DNA of 38,773 nt from Deltaproteobacteria bacterium (GCA_024280455.1 JAJRQC010000121.1:1-38773); one strand, 5' to 3'; shown: positions 17,746 through 26,787, counted from the stretch's first letter. Numbers and translations are program-made. The notes: generated by a model from the sequence alone, not told the origin.

Positions 17746-18303
17746 CTACATTACCTGAACACAAGTCACCTTGGTATCTTCGAGCATCTCAACTTTATCG
17801 GGAAGTTCAAAATCTCCAAAGGTCACCCCTGCCTCGCCACGGTCAAGTTCCGTGATATCTGCAGTCAGAGAATCAGGGATATCCAAGGGACATCCGCGAA
17901 GATGGGCTATGTCTTTAAGAATTTTCAGTTCACCACCCATATCAACCCCGCGGGCGACACCGGTAAATTCAACCGGAACGATAAAATTAAGCGCTTTATC
18001 AAGCTCAATCTCAAGAAAATCAACATGAACCAGGCGGTCGGTGACCGGATCTTTCTGGATTTCCTGAACCAACACCTGGCGTGTCCCCTTGTTGTCGCCT
18101 TCGACTTCAAGAGTAACTACTGCATTACGGCGGTGAATAAACAGAAGATTTTTAAAAAGCAATCCAGCGTCGAACTCCAGAGCAACCGGCTCATTTCCTC
18201 CGCTATACAAAACCGCAGGGGTTTTTCCGTTCATTCGCAACTGCCGCATGGCTCCCTTTCCAAAAACCGTACGCACAGCCGACGGTATAGTTACCTGTAA
18301 CAT
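17746..18303 (-). CDS. rplY: Ribosomal protein bL25, CTC (long) form
   Basis: Binds 5S rRNA in the large subunit. The 185 residues comprise the N-terminal L25 beta-barrel (about 1-92, with TPAVLYSGG and DPVTDRLVHVDFLEI) and the C-terminal TL5/CTC extension (about 95-185, VPVEFTGVARGVDMGGELK, ending in an acidic segment and CVQVM). GGAGG lies 6 bases before the ATG. It follows prs with a 77-base gap and ends in a strong terminator, so prs-rplY may be one transcript ending here. Confidence 0.95.
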   Translation of the reverse strand: MLQVTIPSAVRTVFGKGAMRQLRMNGKTPAVLYSGGNEPVALEFDAGLLFKNLLFIHRRNAVVTLEVEGDNKGTRQVLVQEIQKDPVTDRLVHVDFLEIELDKALNFIVPVEFTGVARGVDMGGELKILKDIAHLRGCPLDIPDSLTADITELDRGEAGVTFGDFELPDKVEMLEDTKVTCVQVM

Positions 18304-18380
18304 ATCATGCCTCCTTTCACACAGACCCTTGTCTGTACATAAACGTATTCAATTTAAGACCAACTGCCTGGGCAAATGAT

Positions 18381-19319
18381 CTACACAAAGAGATAACTGA
18401 CCGAATCTTCGGCGTGTATTCTTCTAATAGCCTCGCCAAGCAGCTCTCCGACGGAAAGTACTGTAATTTTATCGCTCTGTTGAGCATTTTCCTGTAAAGG
18501 AATGGAATTGGTCACCACAAGTGATTTTATACATGAATCGTTCAATCGCTCAATAGCAGGACCGGAAAGGACCGCATGCGAGCAACAGGCATGAACCTCA
18601 CTTGCCCCGTTTTCCTTGAGCTTTGCTGCCGCGCCACAGAGTGTTCCGGCTGTATCCACCATGTCGTCGAGTAAAATTGCCGTTTTCCCGGCAACATCAC
18701 CGATAACATGCATGGCCTGACACTCATTGGCCCTTTCGCGACGTTTATCGATAATGGCAAGGCCGGCATTCAACCGTTTGGCAAAAGCACGTGTTCGTTC
18801 AACGCCACCGGCATCCGGTGAGACCATGACCACATTTTCAAATTTTTCCCGGATATATTTAAGAATAAGGGGGGCGGCATACAGGTGATCTACAGGGATA
18901 TTAAAAAATCCCTGAATCTGGCCGGCATGAAGATCCATGCAGAGCACCCTTCGTGTTCCAACGGCCATGAGCATCTCTGCAACTGCCTTTGCAGTAATCG
19001 GCACCCGCGGGCGAACCTTACGATCCTGACGGGCATAACCGTAATATGGCAGCACAGCCGTAATTCTTCGAGCAGAAGCCCTCCGTAGCGCATCAATCAT
19101 AATCAACAATTCCATCAGGTGATCGTTGACCGGAGTACAGGTGGGCTGAATAACAAACACATCCGTGCCGCGAACATTCTCACCAATATCGACGGAAATT
19201 TCGCCATCGGAAAATTTTTTCACCTCGGCCGCCCCAAGAGGCATGTCGAGATATTCACATATTTCTCTGGCAATGGCGGGGTTGGCATTACCGGTGAAAA
19301 CCTTCATAATGTTCGGCAT
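18381..19319 (-). CDS. prs: Ribose-phosphate pyrophosphokinase
   Basis: Makes phosphoribosyl pyrophosphate from ribose 5-phosphate and ATP, the precursor for nucleotides, His and Trp. From the ATG at 19319 it has 312 residues, the standard length, beginning [17 protein letters not shown]. Family marks: [25 protein letters not shown], the ribose-phosphate signature [15 protein letters not shown] and the PRPP loop [11 protein letters not shown]. The open frame extends 22 codons upstream to 19385, but that extension lies in repeat DNA and is not family-like; GAGG about 9 bases before 19319 supports the shorter form. It lies downstream of tRNA-Gln with a 334-base repeat-filled gap. Confidence 0.96.
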   Translation of the reverse strand: MPNIMKVFTGNANPAIAREICEYLDMPLGAAEVKKFSDGEISVDIGENVRGTDVFVIQPTCTPVNDHLMELLIMIDALRRASARRITAVLPYYGYARQDRKVRPRVPITAKAVAEMLMAVGTRRVLCMDLHAGQIQGFFNIPVDHLYAAPLILKYIREKFENVVMVSPDAGGVERTRAFAKRLNAGLAIIDKRRERANECQAMHVIGDVAGKTAILLDDMVDTAGTLCGAAAKLKENGASEVHACCSHAVLSGPAIERLNDSCIKSLVVTNSIPLQENAQQSDKITVLSVGELLGEAIRRIHAEDSVSYLFV

Positions 19320-19333
19320 TTCTGGAGCCTCAT

Positions 19334-19653
19334 ATAAACCAGCATGGCTGGGCCTGACTTTCAAGACCTGGCCACAATAAACCATAAAAAGAGTCTAAAG
19401 GGACAAAACTTCAGACCAGGCCGCAACAGACAAAAGAACGTACCCGTAGAGTACATTTCTGATACTTATCGTAACACCGCAGCCTGGACCGTAAATCTGT
19501 GGTCACAGCCTCAACAAACCATGAAAATAGCCCGGATCGGCATCACTTCGTGGGCGATTTTCAGATAAACCGCCATGCTTTTCCGGCACAACAAACTATG
19601 AAAATCAATTAGTTACGTTCATAACATCACGTAATTCGATTTTCGGATAAACG
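19334..19653. repeat. Degenerate tandem repeat array, family A, array 1
   Basis: The gap between prs and tRNA-Gln is made of three or four decayed units of a roughly 65-95-base repeat. The fullest unit (about 19482-19576) has GGACC, CACAGCCTCAACAAACCATG, GAAAATAGCC, a short loop, GGGCGATTTTC and AGATAAAC. The inner part is a hairpin (GAAAATAGCCC with GGGCGATTTTC). A unit edge at 19334-19351 (ATAAACCAGCATGGCTGG) is identical to 22841-22858 in the second array. The array ends where tRNA-Gln begins. No gene is seen in it. Confidence 0.7.
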
Positions 19654-19728
19654 TGGCTGGGGCGGAGGGAATCGAACCCCCGAATGCAAGGATCAAAACC
19701 TTGTGTCTTACCGCTTGACGACGCCCCA
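19654..19728 (-). tRNA. tRNA-Gln (anticodon UUG)
   Basis: The 75-base gene, read on the minus strand, folds into a standard cloverleaf: acceptor TGGGGCG with CGCCCCA, D arm GTCAAGCGGTAAGAC, anticodon stem CAAGG/CCTTG with loop TTTTGAT (anticodon TTG, glutamine CAA), T arm GGGGG-TTCGAAT-CCCTC, discriminator G and an encoded CCA. It lies 14 bases after the ispE stop codon and is probably processed from that transcript. The cognate synthetase gene glnS is at 24759-26492. Confidence 0.97.
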
Positions 19729-19742
19729 AAAATATTTTTTCA

Positions 19743-20672
19743 TCACATCTTACCGTCGAAAACTTCGCTGCCATTCGGCAGCGGAGAAACGAGAAAGGTC
19801 TGGGAATAGCGTTTCAGCATCTCCAGGTAACAGGCCTGCGCCCTCTCTATTTTGGAAAAAATCCCAAAAACCGTCGGGCCGGAACCGCTCATCAAAGCAC
19901 TGCCTGCTCCTGCAGCAAGGAGCTGTTCCTTGATCAAGGAAATTTCCTTAAACGAGCCCTCGGTGACCAGCTCAAGATCATTGAGTACATCCCTGTTCCC
20001 AAAAAAAGACCGTCTGAATGGATTCTTCACCCGACAATCATCTCTCTGAGAATGTGAATCTGTCAGGTTAAAATCTTTTTGCTTCAATGTCAACGGTAAA
20101 TTCTCATAAACCCATTTTGTCGACACTGGGAAGCCGGGGTTTACAAGCAGCACGCTGCCGTCCTCAAGTCCCTGCGCCTCAGTCAGCTCTTCTCCGATAC
20201 CGGTAGCCCAGGCCACCGGCCGGTCATAGATAAAAAAAGGCACATCCGCGCCAAGCTGCAGTCCCAACCTCGCAAGTTCCTGCTTTGAGCACCCGGTCCG
20301 GAACAGTCTGTCAAGACCGATCAGCATGGCGGCCGCATCACTGCTGCCTCCGCCTAAACCGGCGGCAACGGGAATTTTTTTCCTGAGAATGATACGAACA
20401 CCGAAGTTGTCGGGCAGCCGATCCTGCAAAGAGGAATGAAAGAGCAAGGCGGCACGCAGGACAATATTTTCATCATTCACCGGGAGGTCACTGTCCGGAC
20501 ACTCCAGGTTCACTTCACAACCTGCAGTCTTCTCAATTTCCAGCCGGTCATATAATGACAATTTCTGCATGAGGGTGGCCAGCAGATGATAGCCGTCAGG
20601 TCTGCGTCCGATTACCCGAAGATACAGGTTGATTTTCGCAGGCGCCTCTATATAGATACCCTTTGTTGACAT
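19743..20672 (-). CDS. ispE: 4-diphosphocytidyl-2-C-methyl-D-erythritol kinase
   Basis: GHMP kinase that phosphorylates the 2-hydroxyl of CDP-methylerythritol in the MEP isoprenoid pathway started by Dxs. It has 309 residues. Landmarks: APAKINLYLRV (10-20) with the catalytic Lys, RPDGYHLL, the ATP-binding glycine loop PVAAGLGGGSSDAAA (101-115) and a C-terminal SGSGPTVFGIF. A stretch around 195-215 (LKQKDFNLTDSHSQRDD) is hydrophilic and probably a loop. It lies between the DUF1844 gene (17-base gap) and tRNA-Gln, consistent with one transcript serA-DUF1844-ispE-tRNA-prs. Confidence 0.95.
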   Translation of the reverse strand: MSTKGIYIEAPAKINLYLRVIGRRPDGYHLLATLMQKLSLYDRLEIEKTAGCEVNLECPDSDLPVNDENIVLRAALLFHSSLQDRLPDNFGVRIILRKKIPVAAGLGGGSSDAAAMLIGLDRLFRTGCSKQELARLGLQLGADVPFFIYDRPVAWATGIGEELTEAQGLEDGSVLLVNPGFPVSTKWVYENLPLTLKQKDFNLTDSHSQRDDCRVKNPFRRSFFGNRDVLNDLELVTEGSFKEISLIKEQLLAAGAGSALMSGSGPTVFGIFSKIERAQACYLEMLKRYSQTFLVSPLPNGSEVFDGKM

Positions 20673-20689
20673 GAAACAAGCCGAAGGTA

Positions 20690-21016
20690 TCAGCCACTCT
20701 TTCTGCAGGCCTGGACAAATCGCATTTTCAACTCATACAGAACCCTGGTCAACAGCTCGTTTTCATCATTTTCCAGATTGCCTTTGGTTTTTTCCTGGAG
20801 AATGGTCAGGGTGTCGATTGCATTTTTAGCCAGTTCAAGATCCACAACTTTTTGACCTGACTCGGGATGGGCAAGTTCGCCCATATGAAACAGGGCCGTG
20901 GTATTAAAGGAAAGCACAAGGGAAGGAAACGTAATTTCGGGCATGCTACACCTGCCCTCCTTATTGCGAACTCGTCCATCCGGGCATTCACCGCATTGTT
21001 TATTCTGATCCCTCAT
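20690..21016 (-). CDS. DUF1844 family protein
   Basis: Small soluble protein of 108 residues of unknown function. The region from residue 25 (MPEITFPSLVLSFNTTAL, then HMGE, then LELAKNAIDTLTILQEKTKGNL and ELLTRVLYELKMRFVQ) matches what I recall of DUF1844, a family widespread in deltaproteobacteria and other phyla. The N-terminal 24 residues carry three Cys (C9, C12, C23 by count; CGEC) and may be a variable tail; an alternative start is the in-frame Met at residue 25. Sits between serA and ispE on the same strand, with 78 and 17 base gaps. The function cannot be inferred from its neighbours. Confidence 0.82.
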   Translation of the reverse strand: MRDQNKQCGECPDGRVRNKEGRCSMPEITFPSLVLSFNTTALFHMGELAHPESGQKVVDLELAKNAIDTLTILQEKTKGNLENDENELLTRVLYELKMRFVQACRKSG

Positions 21017-21094
21017 CCTTTCCCCTCAATCTTCTTTAAAAAAAACAGTCCCCGTTAGATTCGTTCCAGGGCTGAAATCTCTCCGACGGACCGA

Positions 21095-22693
21095 TTAACC
21101 GTGATACACCGGTAACTCAAGAACCATGGCATCATCAATATGTATAAGTCCGGTTACCTTTGCAAGCAACTCTTTATCAACAACCGTATTCGTATTGAGA
21201 AGAATCACATTTTGATCCGAGGTCTCTTCCCGACCAACGGTCATTCTGGAGATGTTGACGCCGTTTTCACCAAGTGTTGTCCCCAGGGCACCGATAACCC
21301 CTGGAACATCTTTATTGTAGACCAGGAGCATGGGTCCGGCGGGCAGAGCTTCAAGCCTGAATGAGTTCAAGCGCACCAGACGCGGCTCCTTTTTGCCAAA
21401 GACAGTTCCAGCCAGCATGTTCTCGCCCTTGTTGGTCTTGACGGTGACCCTGAGCAGGTTGGTAAAATCAGCGGCCTGCTTGGTTTTTGACTCAACCACA
21501 CGAATACCCCGTTCTTTTGCGATCAGCGGCGCATTCACAAAATTAACCGCGTCCTGAAGGATGGGGGTAAACAGCCCCTTGAGAAATGCCACCGATATCG
21601 GGCCGATATCCTGTTCAGCGAGGTCACCGCTGAACTCAAGATTGACTTCCTCAACACTTCCCCGGGCGATCTGCATATGCAGCGAGCCCAACATCTCACC
21701 CAGACTGATGTACGGCCCGACCTTTGCCAGGACATCATCGCTGACCGAGGGGACATTGACTGCGTTGCGGACAGCCCCTTTAAGAAGATAATCAGCAACC
21801 TGTTCGGCAATGGCGGAGGCTACGTTTTCCTGCGCCTCACTGGTGGAGGCACCGAGATGCGGCGTACAGATGAAATTCTTCAAGCCCAGCAGGGGTGTGC
21901 CCTCAAGCGTGGTGGGCTCTTTTTCAAACACATCAAGGGCGGCACCGGCGATACGTCCCTCGCTTAAGGCATCATACAGGGCCTGTTCATCGAGAACACC
22001 ACCACGGTCACAGTCAATAAACATGGCGTCTTTTTTCATGTTGGCGAAAAATTCGGTGGACAACAGATGATGGGTTCCCTTGGTGAGCGGAGTGTGGACT
22101 GATATAAAATCAGCCCGACGGGCAAGTTCATTAAGTTCAACCAGCTCGACACCAAGTTGTTCCACAAGATCTAGAGGCATGAAGGGATCAAAGGCAATGA
22201 CCTTCATTTTGAGCCCCTGAGCTCTGTTACAGACAATGGACCCGATCCGGCCAATCCCTACGATGCCAAGGGTTTTACCGGTCACCTCACGTCCCATAAA
22301 ACTCTTCTTCTCCCACTTGCCGGCTTTCATGGACCCCGTTGCCTGGGGAATATTACGGGCCAGCGACATCATCATGGAGATAGCATGTTCAGCAGCCGTG
22401 GTCGCGTTTCCGTCCGGAGCATTCATCACCACTATGCCCTTCTGACTGGCGGCGGGAATATCAACATTGTCCAGACCGATCCCGGCCCGGCCCACGACTT
22501 TAAGCTTGGTCGCGGCCTCAACAATATCTTCCCTTACTTTGGTTGCACTCCGAATGACAAGCCCATCGTATTCAGGGATAATTGCCTTGAGCTCTTCCGG
22601 CGGCAGACCGGTGTTCACATCTACCTCAAGCCCGGCCTCACGCAGAATTTTTTCGCCCACAGGCGCCAGATTATCACTGATAAGTACCTTCAT
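21095..22693 (-). CDS. serA: D-3-phosphoglycerate dehydrogenase (long form with ACT domain)
   Basis: Oxidises 3-phosphoglycerate to 3-phosphohydroxypyruvate with NAD, the first step of serine synthesis. The 532 residues correspond to the long type: catalytic/NAD domain to about 310 (GRAGIGLDNVD, Rossmann GIVGIGRIGS, catalytic His in CTPHLGAST), an intervening ASB-type domain to about 450, and an ACT domain at the C-terminus (MLLVYNKDVPGVIGALG), which commonly mediates serine feedback. GGGGAG about 5 bases before the ATG supports the start. It appears to be the first gene of the long minus-strand run; the upstream gap to gltX carries repeat array 2. Confidence 0.97.
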   Translation of the reverse strand: MKVLISDNLAPVGEKILREAGLEVDVNTGLPPEELKAIIPEYDGLVIRSATKVREDIVEAATKLKVVGRAGIGLDNVDIPAASQKGIVVMNAPDGNATTAAEHAISMMMSLARNIPQATGSMKAGKWEKKSFMGREVTGKTLGIVGIGRIGSIVCNRAQGLKMKVIAFDPFMPLDLVEQLGVELVELNELARRADFISVHTPLTKGTHHLLSTEFFANMKKDAMFIDCDRGGVLDEQALYDALSEGRIAGAALDVFEKEPTTLEGTPLLGLKNFICTPHLGASTSEAQENVASAIAEQVADYLLKGAVRNAVNVPSVSDDVLAKVGPYISLGEMLGSLHMQIARGSVEEVNLEFSGDLAEQDIGPISVAFLKGLFTPILQDAVNFVNAPLIAKERGIRVVESKTKQAADFTNLLRVTVKTNKGENMLAGTVFGKKEPRLVRLNSFRLEALPAGPMLLVYNKDVPGVIGALGTTLGENGVNISRMTVGREETSDQNVILLNTNTVVDKELLAKVTGLIHIDDAMVLELPVYHG

Positions 22694-22756
22694 TTTTCTC
22701 CCCTCAACTTGAATCTATGATATATATAGTTTTATAATTTTTTATTATAAGCGTGT

Positions 22757-22940
22757 GCGGCTAGACCACAGTATCCGGTCAATGCCGCAACAACCTGTGA
22801 ACGTCGACCGAAATCTCACTAATTCATGGGCGATTTTCGAATAAACCAGCATGGCTGGACCAGATTTTTAACGTTACAGCCACAACGAACCATGAAAATA
22901 GCCTGACTGAGCATCCCTTGCGGGCTATTTTCAGATAAAG
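22757..22940. repeat. Degenerate tandem repeat array, family A, array 2
   Basis: Two units offset by 94 bases lie between serA and gltX: GGCTAGACC starts unit 1 at 22759 and GGCTGGACC starts unit 2 at 22853. Each continues through GCCRCAACRAACC, GAAAAT or a decayed equivalent, a variable loop, GGGCKATTTTC and GATAAA. Unit 2 contains the hairpin GAAAATAGCC/GGGCTATTTTC. The 18-base block ATAAACCAGCATGGCTGG at 22841-22858 recurs exactly at 19334-19351. Confidence 0.75.
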
Positions 22941-23027
22941 GAGGAACTATAACGGTATTCACGGTTCCAGACAACACTAAAAACAGCCTTTCCGTCCTGC
23001 CTGCAGGGCAAAATCCGTTCTGCAGCC

Positions 23028-23056
23028 TTGCATATTTAACGACTCCGGACTATAGA
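23028..23056 (+). promoter_or_regulatory. Candidate sigma-70 promoter for gltX
   Basis: TTGCAT (23028-23033), 17 bases, TATAGA (23051-23056), 66 bases before the gltX ATG. The correct spacing is the main support; both hexamers are only partial matches. Confidence 0.35.
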
Positions 23057-23122
23057 GCGCTGTTTCACCACTATATATATAAATGAAAAATAGCGATCTT
23101 TTTTAACAACGAGGAAAACAGC

Positions 23123-24610
23123 ATGACCGAAGTCAGGGTTCGATTCCCCCCCAGTCCCACCGGATATCTTCATATCGGCGGCGCTCGTACCGCTCTTCTC
23201 AACTGGCTCTGGGCCAAAAAAAATAACGGCAAACTTATCCTGCGCATAGAGGATACCGATGCGGAACGTTCCACCAAAGAATCCATTCAAGGTATTATTG
23301 ACGGATTGAGCTGGCTTGGGCTTGACTGGGATGAAGGGCCCTACTTCCAGACTGAATTTGCAGATGACCATATACAGGCGGCCGAACAACTGCTCGCCTC
23401 GGGCCATGCCTATAAATGTTTCTGCAGCAAAGAAGACCTGGACACAAAACGTGAAGCCGCCATGGCCGCAAAAAAGGAAGTCGGCTATGACGGGACCTGC
23501 CGCAACCTGACCCCGGAAGAGATTACCGAAAAAGAGGCCCGGGGACTTGCCGCAGTTATCAGATTCAAGGTGCCGCAGCAGGAGGGATCGATCAGCTATG
23601 ACGACAAGGTGCTCGGCACCATAGAACGAGCCTATTCAGATATAGAGGATTTCGTTATTGTCCGTTCAAACGGCAAGCCGCTCTACCTGCTCTGCAACGT
23701 AGTTGATGATATCCGCGATCGGATCAGCCACATCATCCGCGGCCAGGATCATATGTCGAACACCACTCGTCAAGTACTACTCTATCATGCCCTTGGCGCA
23801 CCGGTTCCAATTTTTGCCCATATGCCTCTGACCCTGGACCTGCAGAAGAAAAAAATCTCTAAACGCAGTCATGGCGAAATCGTCTCGGTTCAGTTTTACA
23901 GAGAGAAGGGTTTTCTGCCCTGGGCACTGTGTAATTTCCTGATCCTGCTTGGCTGGAACCCCGGCACCGACCAGGAAGTTTTCAGTCGTGATGAACTGAT
24001 CGAGGTCTTTACTCTGGAACGAATATCCAAGGTGAACTCTGTTTTTAATTACCAGAAGGGCAATGCCAAGTTCTTTACCGATCCCAAGTTGATTGCCATG
24101 AATGAACAGTATCTGCGCTCCATGGAGATCGGCGAACTCGGCAAACTGGTTAAAAAAGAACTGGTAGAGGAAGGGCTGTGGACGGATGCTTACGATGGAG
24201 AACAACAGCAATGGTATCTTGACACACTCGATCTGATCCGTGATCGTTTTCACACCTTAAAAGACTTTGCATCCGCCGGCAGGGCATACTTCGCCGAAGA
24301 CTATGCAATTGAACCCAAGCCGCTTAAGAAGAACATACTCAAACACCCGGATCTGAAAACCTGGCTGCCCATGCTGGCAGAACTGTTCAGCAAACTTGAT
24401 GATTTCAGCAAAGAAGAAACCGAACGGGTAAGCCGGGAACTTGCCGCAGAACTGGACATAAAACCAGGTATCCTCATTAACGGCATGCGAACTGTACTTA
24501 CCGGGCAATTAGCCGGTCCAGGCATGTTCGACATCCTGATGGCCCTGGGCAAAGAACGGGTTATTGCCCGGCTTAGAAATATTGACCGACTCTACGACGA
24601 GCAGGACTAA
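23123..24610 (+). CDS. gltX: Glutamyl-tRNA synthetase
   Basis: Class I synthetase that charges tRNA-Glu in the cytoplasm. The 495 residues are standard. The HIGH-type motif is LHIGGA (residues 16-21), the KMSKS equivalent is KISKR at 244-248. The anticodon-binding helical domain fills the C-terminal third. A Cys motif (CFCS near residue 95) followed by CRNL may form the SWIM-like zinc site seen in many bacterial GluRS. GAGG is 8 bases before the ATG. Because glnS is next door, this GluRS need not misacylate tRNA-Gln, but discrimination cannot be read from the sequence. Confidence 0.97.
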   Translation: MTEVRVRFPPSPTGYLHIGGARTALLNWLWAKKNNGKLILRIEDTDAERSTKESIQGIIDGLSWLGLDWDEGPYFQTEFADDHIQAAEQLLASGHAYKCFCSKEDLDTKREAAMAAKKEVGYDGTCRNLTPEEITEKEARGLAAVIRFKVPQQEGSISYDDKVLGTIERAYSDIEDFVIVRSNGKPLYLLCNVVDDIRDRISHIIRGQDHMSNTTRQVLLYHALGAPVPIFAHMPLTLDLQKKKISKRSHGEIVSVQFYREKGFLPWALCNFLILLGWNPGTDQEVFSRDELIEVFTLERISKVNSVFNYQKGNAKFFTDPKLIAMNEQYLRSMEIGELGKLVKKELVEEGLWTDAYDGEQQQWYLDTLDLIRDRFHTLKDFASAGRAYFAEDYAIEPKPLKKNILKHPDLKTWLPMLAELFSKLDDFSKEETERVSRELAAELDIKPGILINGMRTVLTGQLAGPGMFDILMALGKERVIARLRNIDRLYDEQD

Positions 24611-24630
24611 GGGTGCAAGCCCGCAGGTTC

Positions 24631-24692
24631 TTAGGCTGTAGACTATTAGCTAGGGATTAAAAGAAGAGCATCCCTGATAGCCTTCAGCCTAA
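24631..24692 (+). other. Inverted repeat in gltX-glnS gap
   Basis: TTAGGCTG...TAGCTAGGGAT and ATCCCTGATAGCC...CAGCCTAA pair over about 20 of 25 bases around a 12-base A-rich loop. It starts 21 bases after the gltX stop and ends 66 bases before the glnS start. No T tract follows, so it could be a processing site or an attenuator rather than a simple terminator. Confidence 0.5.
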
Positions 24693-24758
24693 GCAACCTA
24701 TTGCTTTTACCGGTAAAAAACGCTTTAATTCTCTCGGAGTCACGCAACCTGTTTTTTT

Positions 24759-26492
24759 ATGACAGAAGCTCTGAAGGAACACAACCTTTTTAAAGTGAAA
24801 CTGAAAACCATGAAAACTACCCCGGACAGACCCCTGGACTTCATTCGTCAAATCATTGCCGAAGATTTAAAAAACGGAAAACACAAGCAGGTCATCACCC
24901 GTTTTCCGCCGGAACCAAATGGTTTTCTCCACATCGGTCATGCAAAGTCGATCTGTCTGAATTTCGGCATTGCCCGGGAAAACAATTCGGTCTGTCATCT
25001 GCGCTTTGATGACACCAACCCGGGCAAGGAGTCAACGGAATATGTGAACTCAATTCAGGAGGATGTGCGCTGGCTCGGGTTCGACTGGGGCGAGCATCTT
25101 TATTATTCTTCAGATTATTTTGACAAGCTGTACGATTTTGCGGTCCAACTCATTGAACTGGGAAAAGCCTACGTCTGCCATCTCAGCGGTGAAGAGATGC
25201 GCAAATATCGAGGCACTCTGACCGAACCGGGCAAGGAGAGTCCGTACCGGGACCGGAGTGTTGAGGAAAACCTGGCCCTGTTTACCCAGATGAAAAACGG
25301 TGAGATTGAGGAGGGGACCTGTGCCCTGCGGGCCAAGATCGACATGGCTTTGCCCAACATCATCATGCGTGACCCGGTCCTGTACCGGATCATGAAGACG
25401 CCTCATCACCGGACCGGCGACAAGTGGTGCATTTACCCTATGTACGATTTCACCCACTGTCTGTCCGATATGCTGGAAAAGATTACTCACTCACTCTGCA
25501 CCCTTGAATTTGAAAACAATCGCGCCCTGTACGACTGGGTGCTCGACACCCTGGACACGCCCTGCCATCCGCAGCAGATTGAATTTGCCCGGCTCAATAT
25601 CAACTTCACCGTGATGAGCAAGAGGAAACTTTTACAGCTGGTTGATGAAAACCATGTCAACGGCTGGGATGATCCCCGGATGCTGACCATCTCCGGACTC
25701 AGGCGTCGGGGATACACTCCGGCCTCAATCCGTAATTTCTGTGACGGTATCGGAATTGGTAAACGGAGTTCCTGGATCGACATGGGGGTCCTGGAAAATG
25801 CGGTTCGGGATGACCTTAATGTTCTTGCACCGCGAGTTCTTGGTGTTCTCAGACCATTGAAAGTCGTTATCACCAATTATCCAGAAGAACAGGTTGAGGA
25901 ACTTGAGGCCCAAAATCATCCCCAGAATCCTGAAATGGGTTCTCGCATGGTCCCCTTCTGCCGGGAAATTTATGTTGAGCAAACAGATTTCATGGAGGAT
26001 GCGCCGAGAAAATTCTTCCGTCTCAGTGTTGGCCGGGAAGTACGACTGCGATACGCTTATCTCATCACATGCCGAGAAGTTATCAAAGATGAGGAGGGCA
26101 AGGTCATAGAACTTCGCTGTACCTATGACCCTGAAACCCGCGGAGGATCGGCCCCGGACGGACGTAAAGTTAAGGGAACCATCCACTGGGTTTCAGCCCG
26201 CCATGCCCTGCAGACGGAAGTACGACTGTATGACCGATTGTTCTCGGTAGAAAATCCGGACATGGATAAAGAAAAAGATTTCAAGGAATTTGTCAATCCC
26301 GACTCTCTGCAAATACTTGAAAACAGCATGCTGGAACCTTCGCTTAAAGAAGCCACCACCGCGGACAGGTTTCAGTTTGAACGGCAGGGATACTTCTGCC
26401 TGGACAACAGGGACAGCACCCCGGATGCACCGGTGTTCAACCGAATTGTGACCCTGCGTGACTCCTGGGCAAAGCTGACAAAGAAAAAATAA
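24759..26492 (+). CDS. glnS: Glutaminyl-tRNA synthetase
   Basis: Class I synthetase that attaches glutamine directly to tRNA-Gln, here partnered by tRNA-Gln(UUG) at 19654-19728. From the ATG at 24759 it has 577 residues: [10 protein letters not shown] with HIGH at 58-61, the acceptor-binding insertion, VMSKRKL at 285-291 and two C-terminal beta-barrel anticodon-binding domains. An alternative ATG at 24810 (residue 18, M-K-T-T-P-D) would give a more typical N-terminus before [12 protein letters not shown]; neither start has a clear ribosome-binding site. It shares a direction with gltX, 148 bases apart. GlnRS is typical of proteobacterial-type lineages; many other bacteria use the amidotransferase route. 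Confidence 0.96.
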   Translation: MTEALKEHNLFKVKLKTMKTTPDRPLDFIRQIIAEDLKNGKHKQVITRFPPEPNGFLHIGHAKSICLNFGIARENNSVCHLRFDDTNPGKESTEYVNSIQEDVRWLGFDWGEHLYYSSDYFDKLYDFAVQLIELGKAYVCHLSGEEMRKYRGTLTEPGKESPYRDRSVEENLALFTQMKNGEIEEGTCALRAKIDMALPNIIMRDPVLYRIMKTPHHRTGDKWCIYPMYDFTHCLSDMLEKITHSLCTLEFENNRALYDWVLDTLDTPCHPQQIEFARLNINFTVMSKRKLLQLVDENHVNGWDDPRMLTISGLRRRGYTPASIRNFCDGIGIGKRSSWIDMGVLENAVRDDLNVLAPRVLGVLRPLKVVITNYPEEQVEELEAQNHPQNPEMGSRMVPFCREIYVEQTDFMEDAPRKFFRLSVGREVRLRYAYLITCREVIKDEEGKVIELRCTYDPETRGGSAPDGRKVKGTIHWVSARHALQTEVRLYDRLFSVENPDMDKEKDFKEFVNPDSLQILENSMLEPSLKEATTADRFQFERQGYFCLDNRDSTPDAPVFNRIVTLRDSWAKLTKKK

Positions 26493-26514
26493 CTTTTTTG
26501 CAACGCCTGCCTGA

Positions 26515-26787
26515 TCAGCCCACCGAGGCAACGGCAAGATGCACGGTTATCGCCAGCAGAAACAATAATACGACACAGACCAGGAAAATCCACACGCAAC
26601 ATATAAAGGAAAGGTTTGCCAGCAGACGAAAAAGCCAGCCAATCCCTTTAATGCACAGCACAAAACAGGCCAGAGGCAGAGCAATACAGAACACAAGCCC
26701 CTGGCAACAGGTCCTGACCAAGAGCTGCAAAGGCGTTTCCTTGTGGACTATCCCTTTGTAATTATAACAAAAAATCTCTTGATGCAT
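26515..26787 (-). CDS. Small Cys-rich membrane protein, unknown
   Basis: I do not recognise this 90-residue frame. It is strongly hydrophobic with two likely membrane segments (about 21-53 and 58-86) joined by a short basic turn (RLLANLS), and has nine Cys, mostly within or beside the segments (positions 7, 27, 28, 34, 41, 45, 63, 64, 71). GGGGGA lies 3 bases before the ATG, a possible Shine-Dalgarno. It converges with glnS (22-base gap) and lies downstream of rsmE on the same strand, 172 bases from its end; that 172-base interval holds nothing else I can support. It could be a spurious frame opposite a glnS trailer, although length and hydrophobic pattern favour a real gene. Confidence 0.45.
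   Translation of the reverse strand: MHQEIFCYNYKGIVHKETPLQLLVRTCCQGLVFCIALPLACFVLCIKGIGWLFRLLANLSFICCVWIFLVCVVLLFLLAITVHLAVASVG

Noticed and set aside
24611-24758. Glutamine riboswitch or T-box in the gltX-glnS gap
   Set aside because: I could not find the conserved core of either RNA class; only an inverted repeat is supported.
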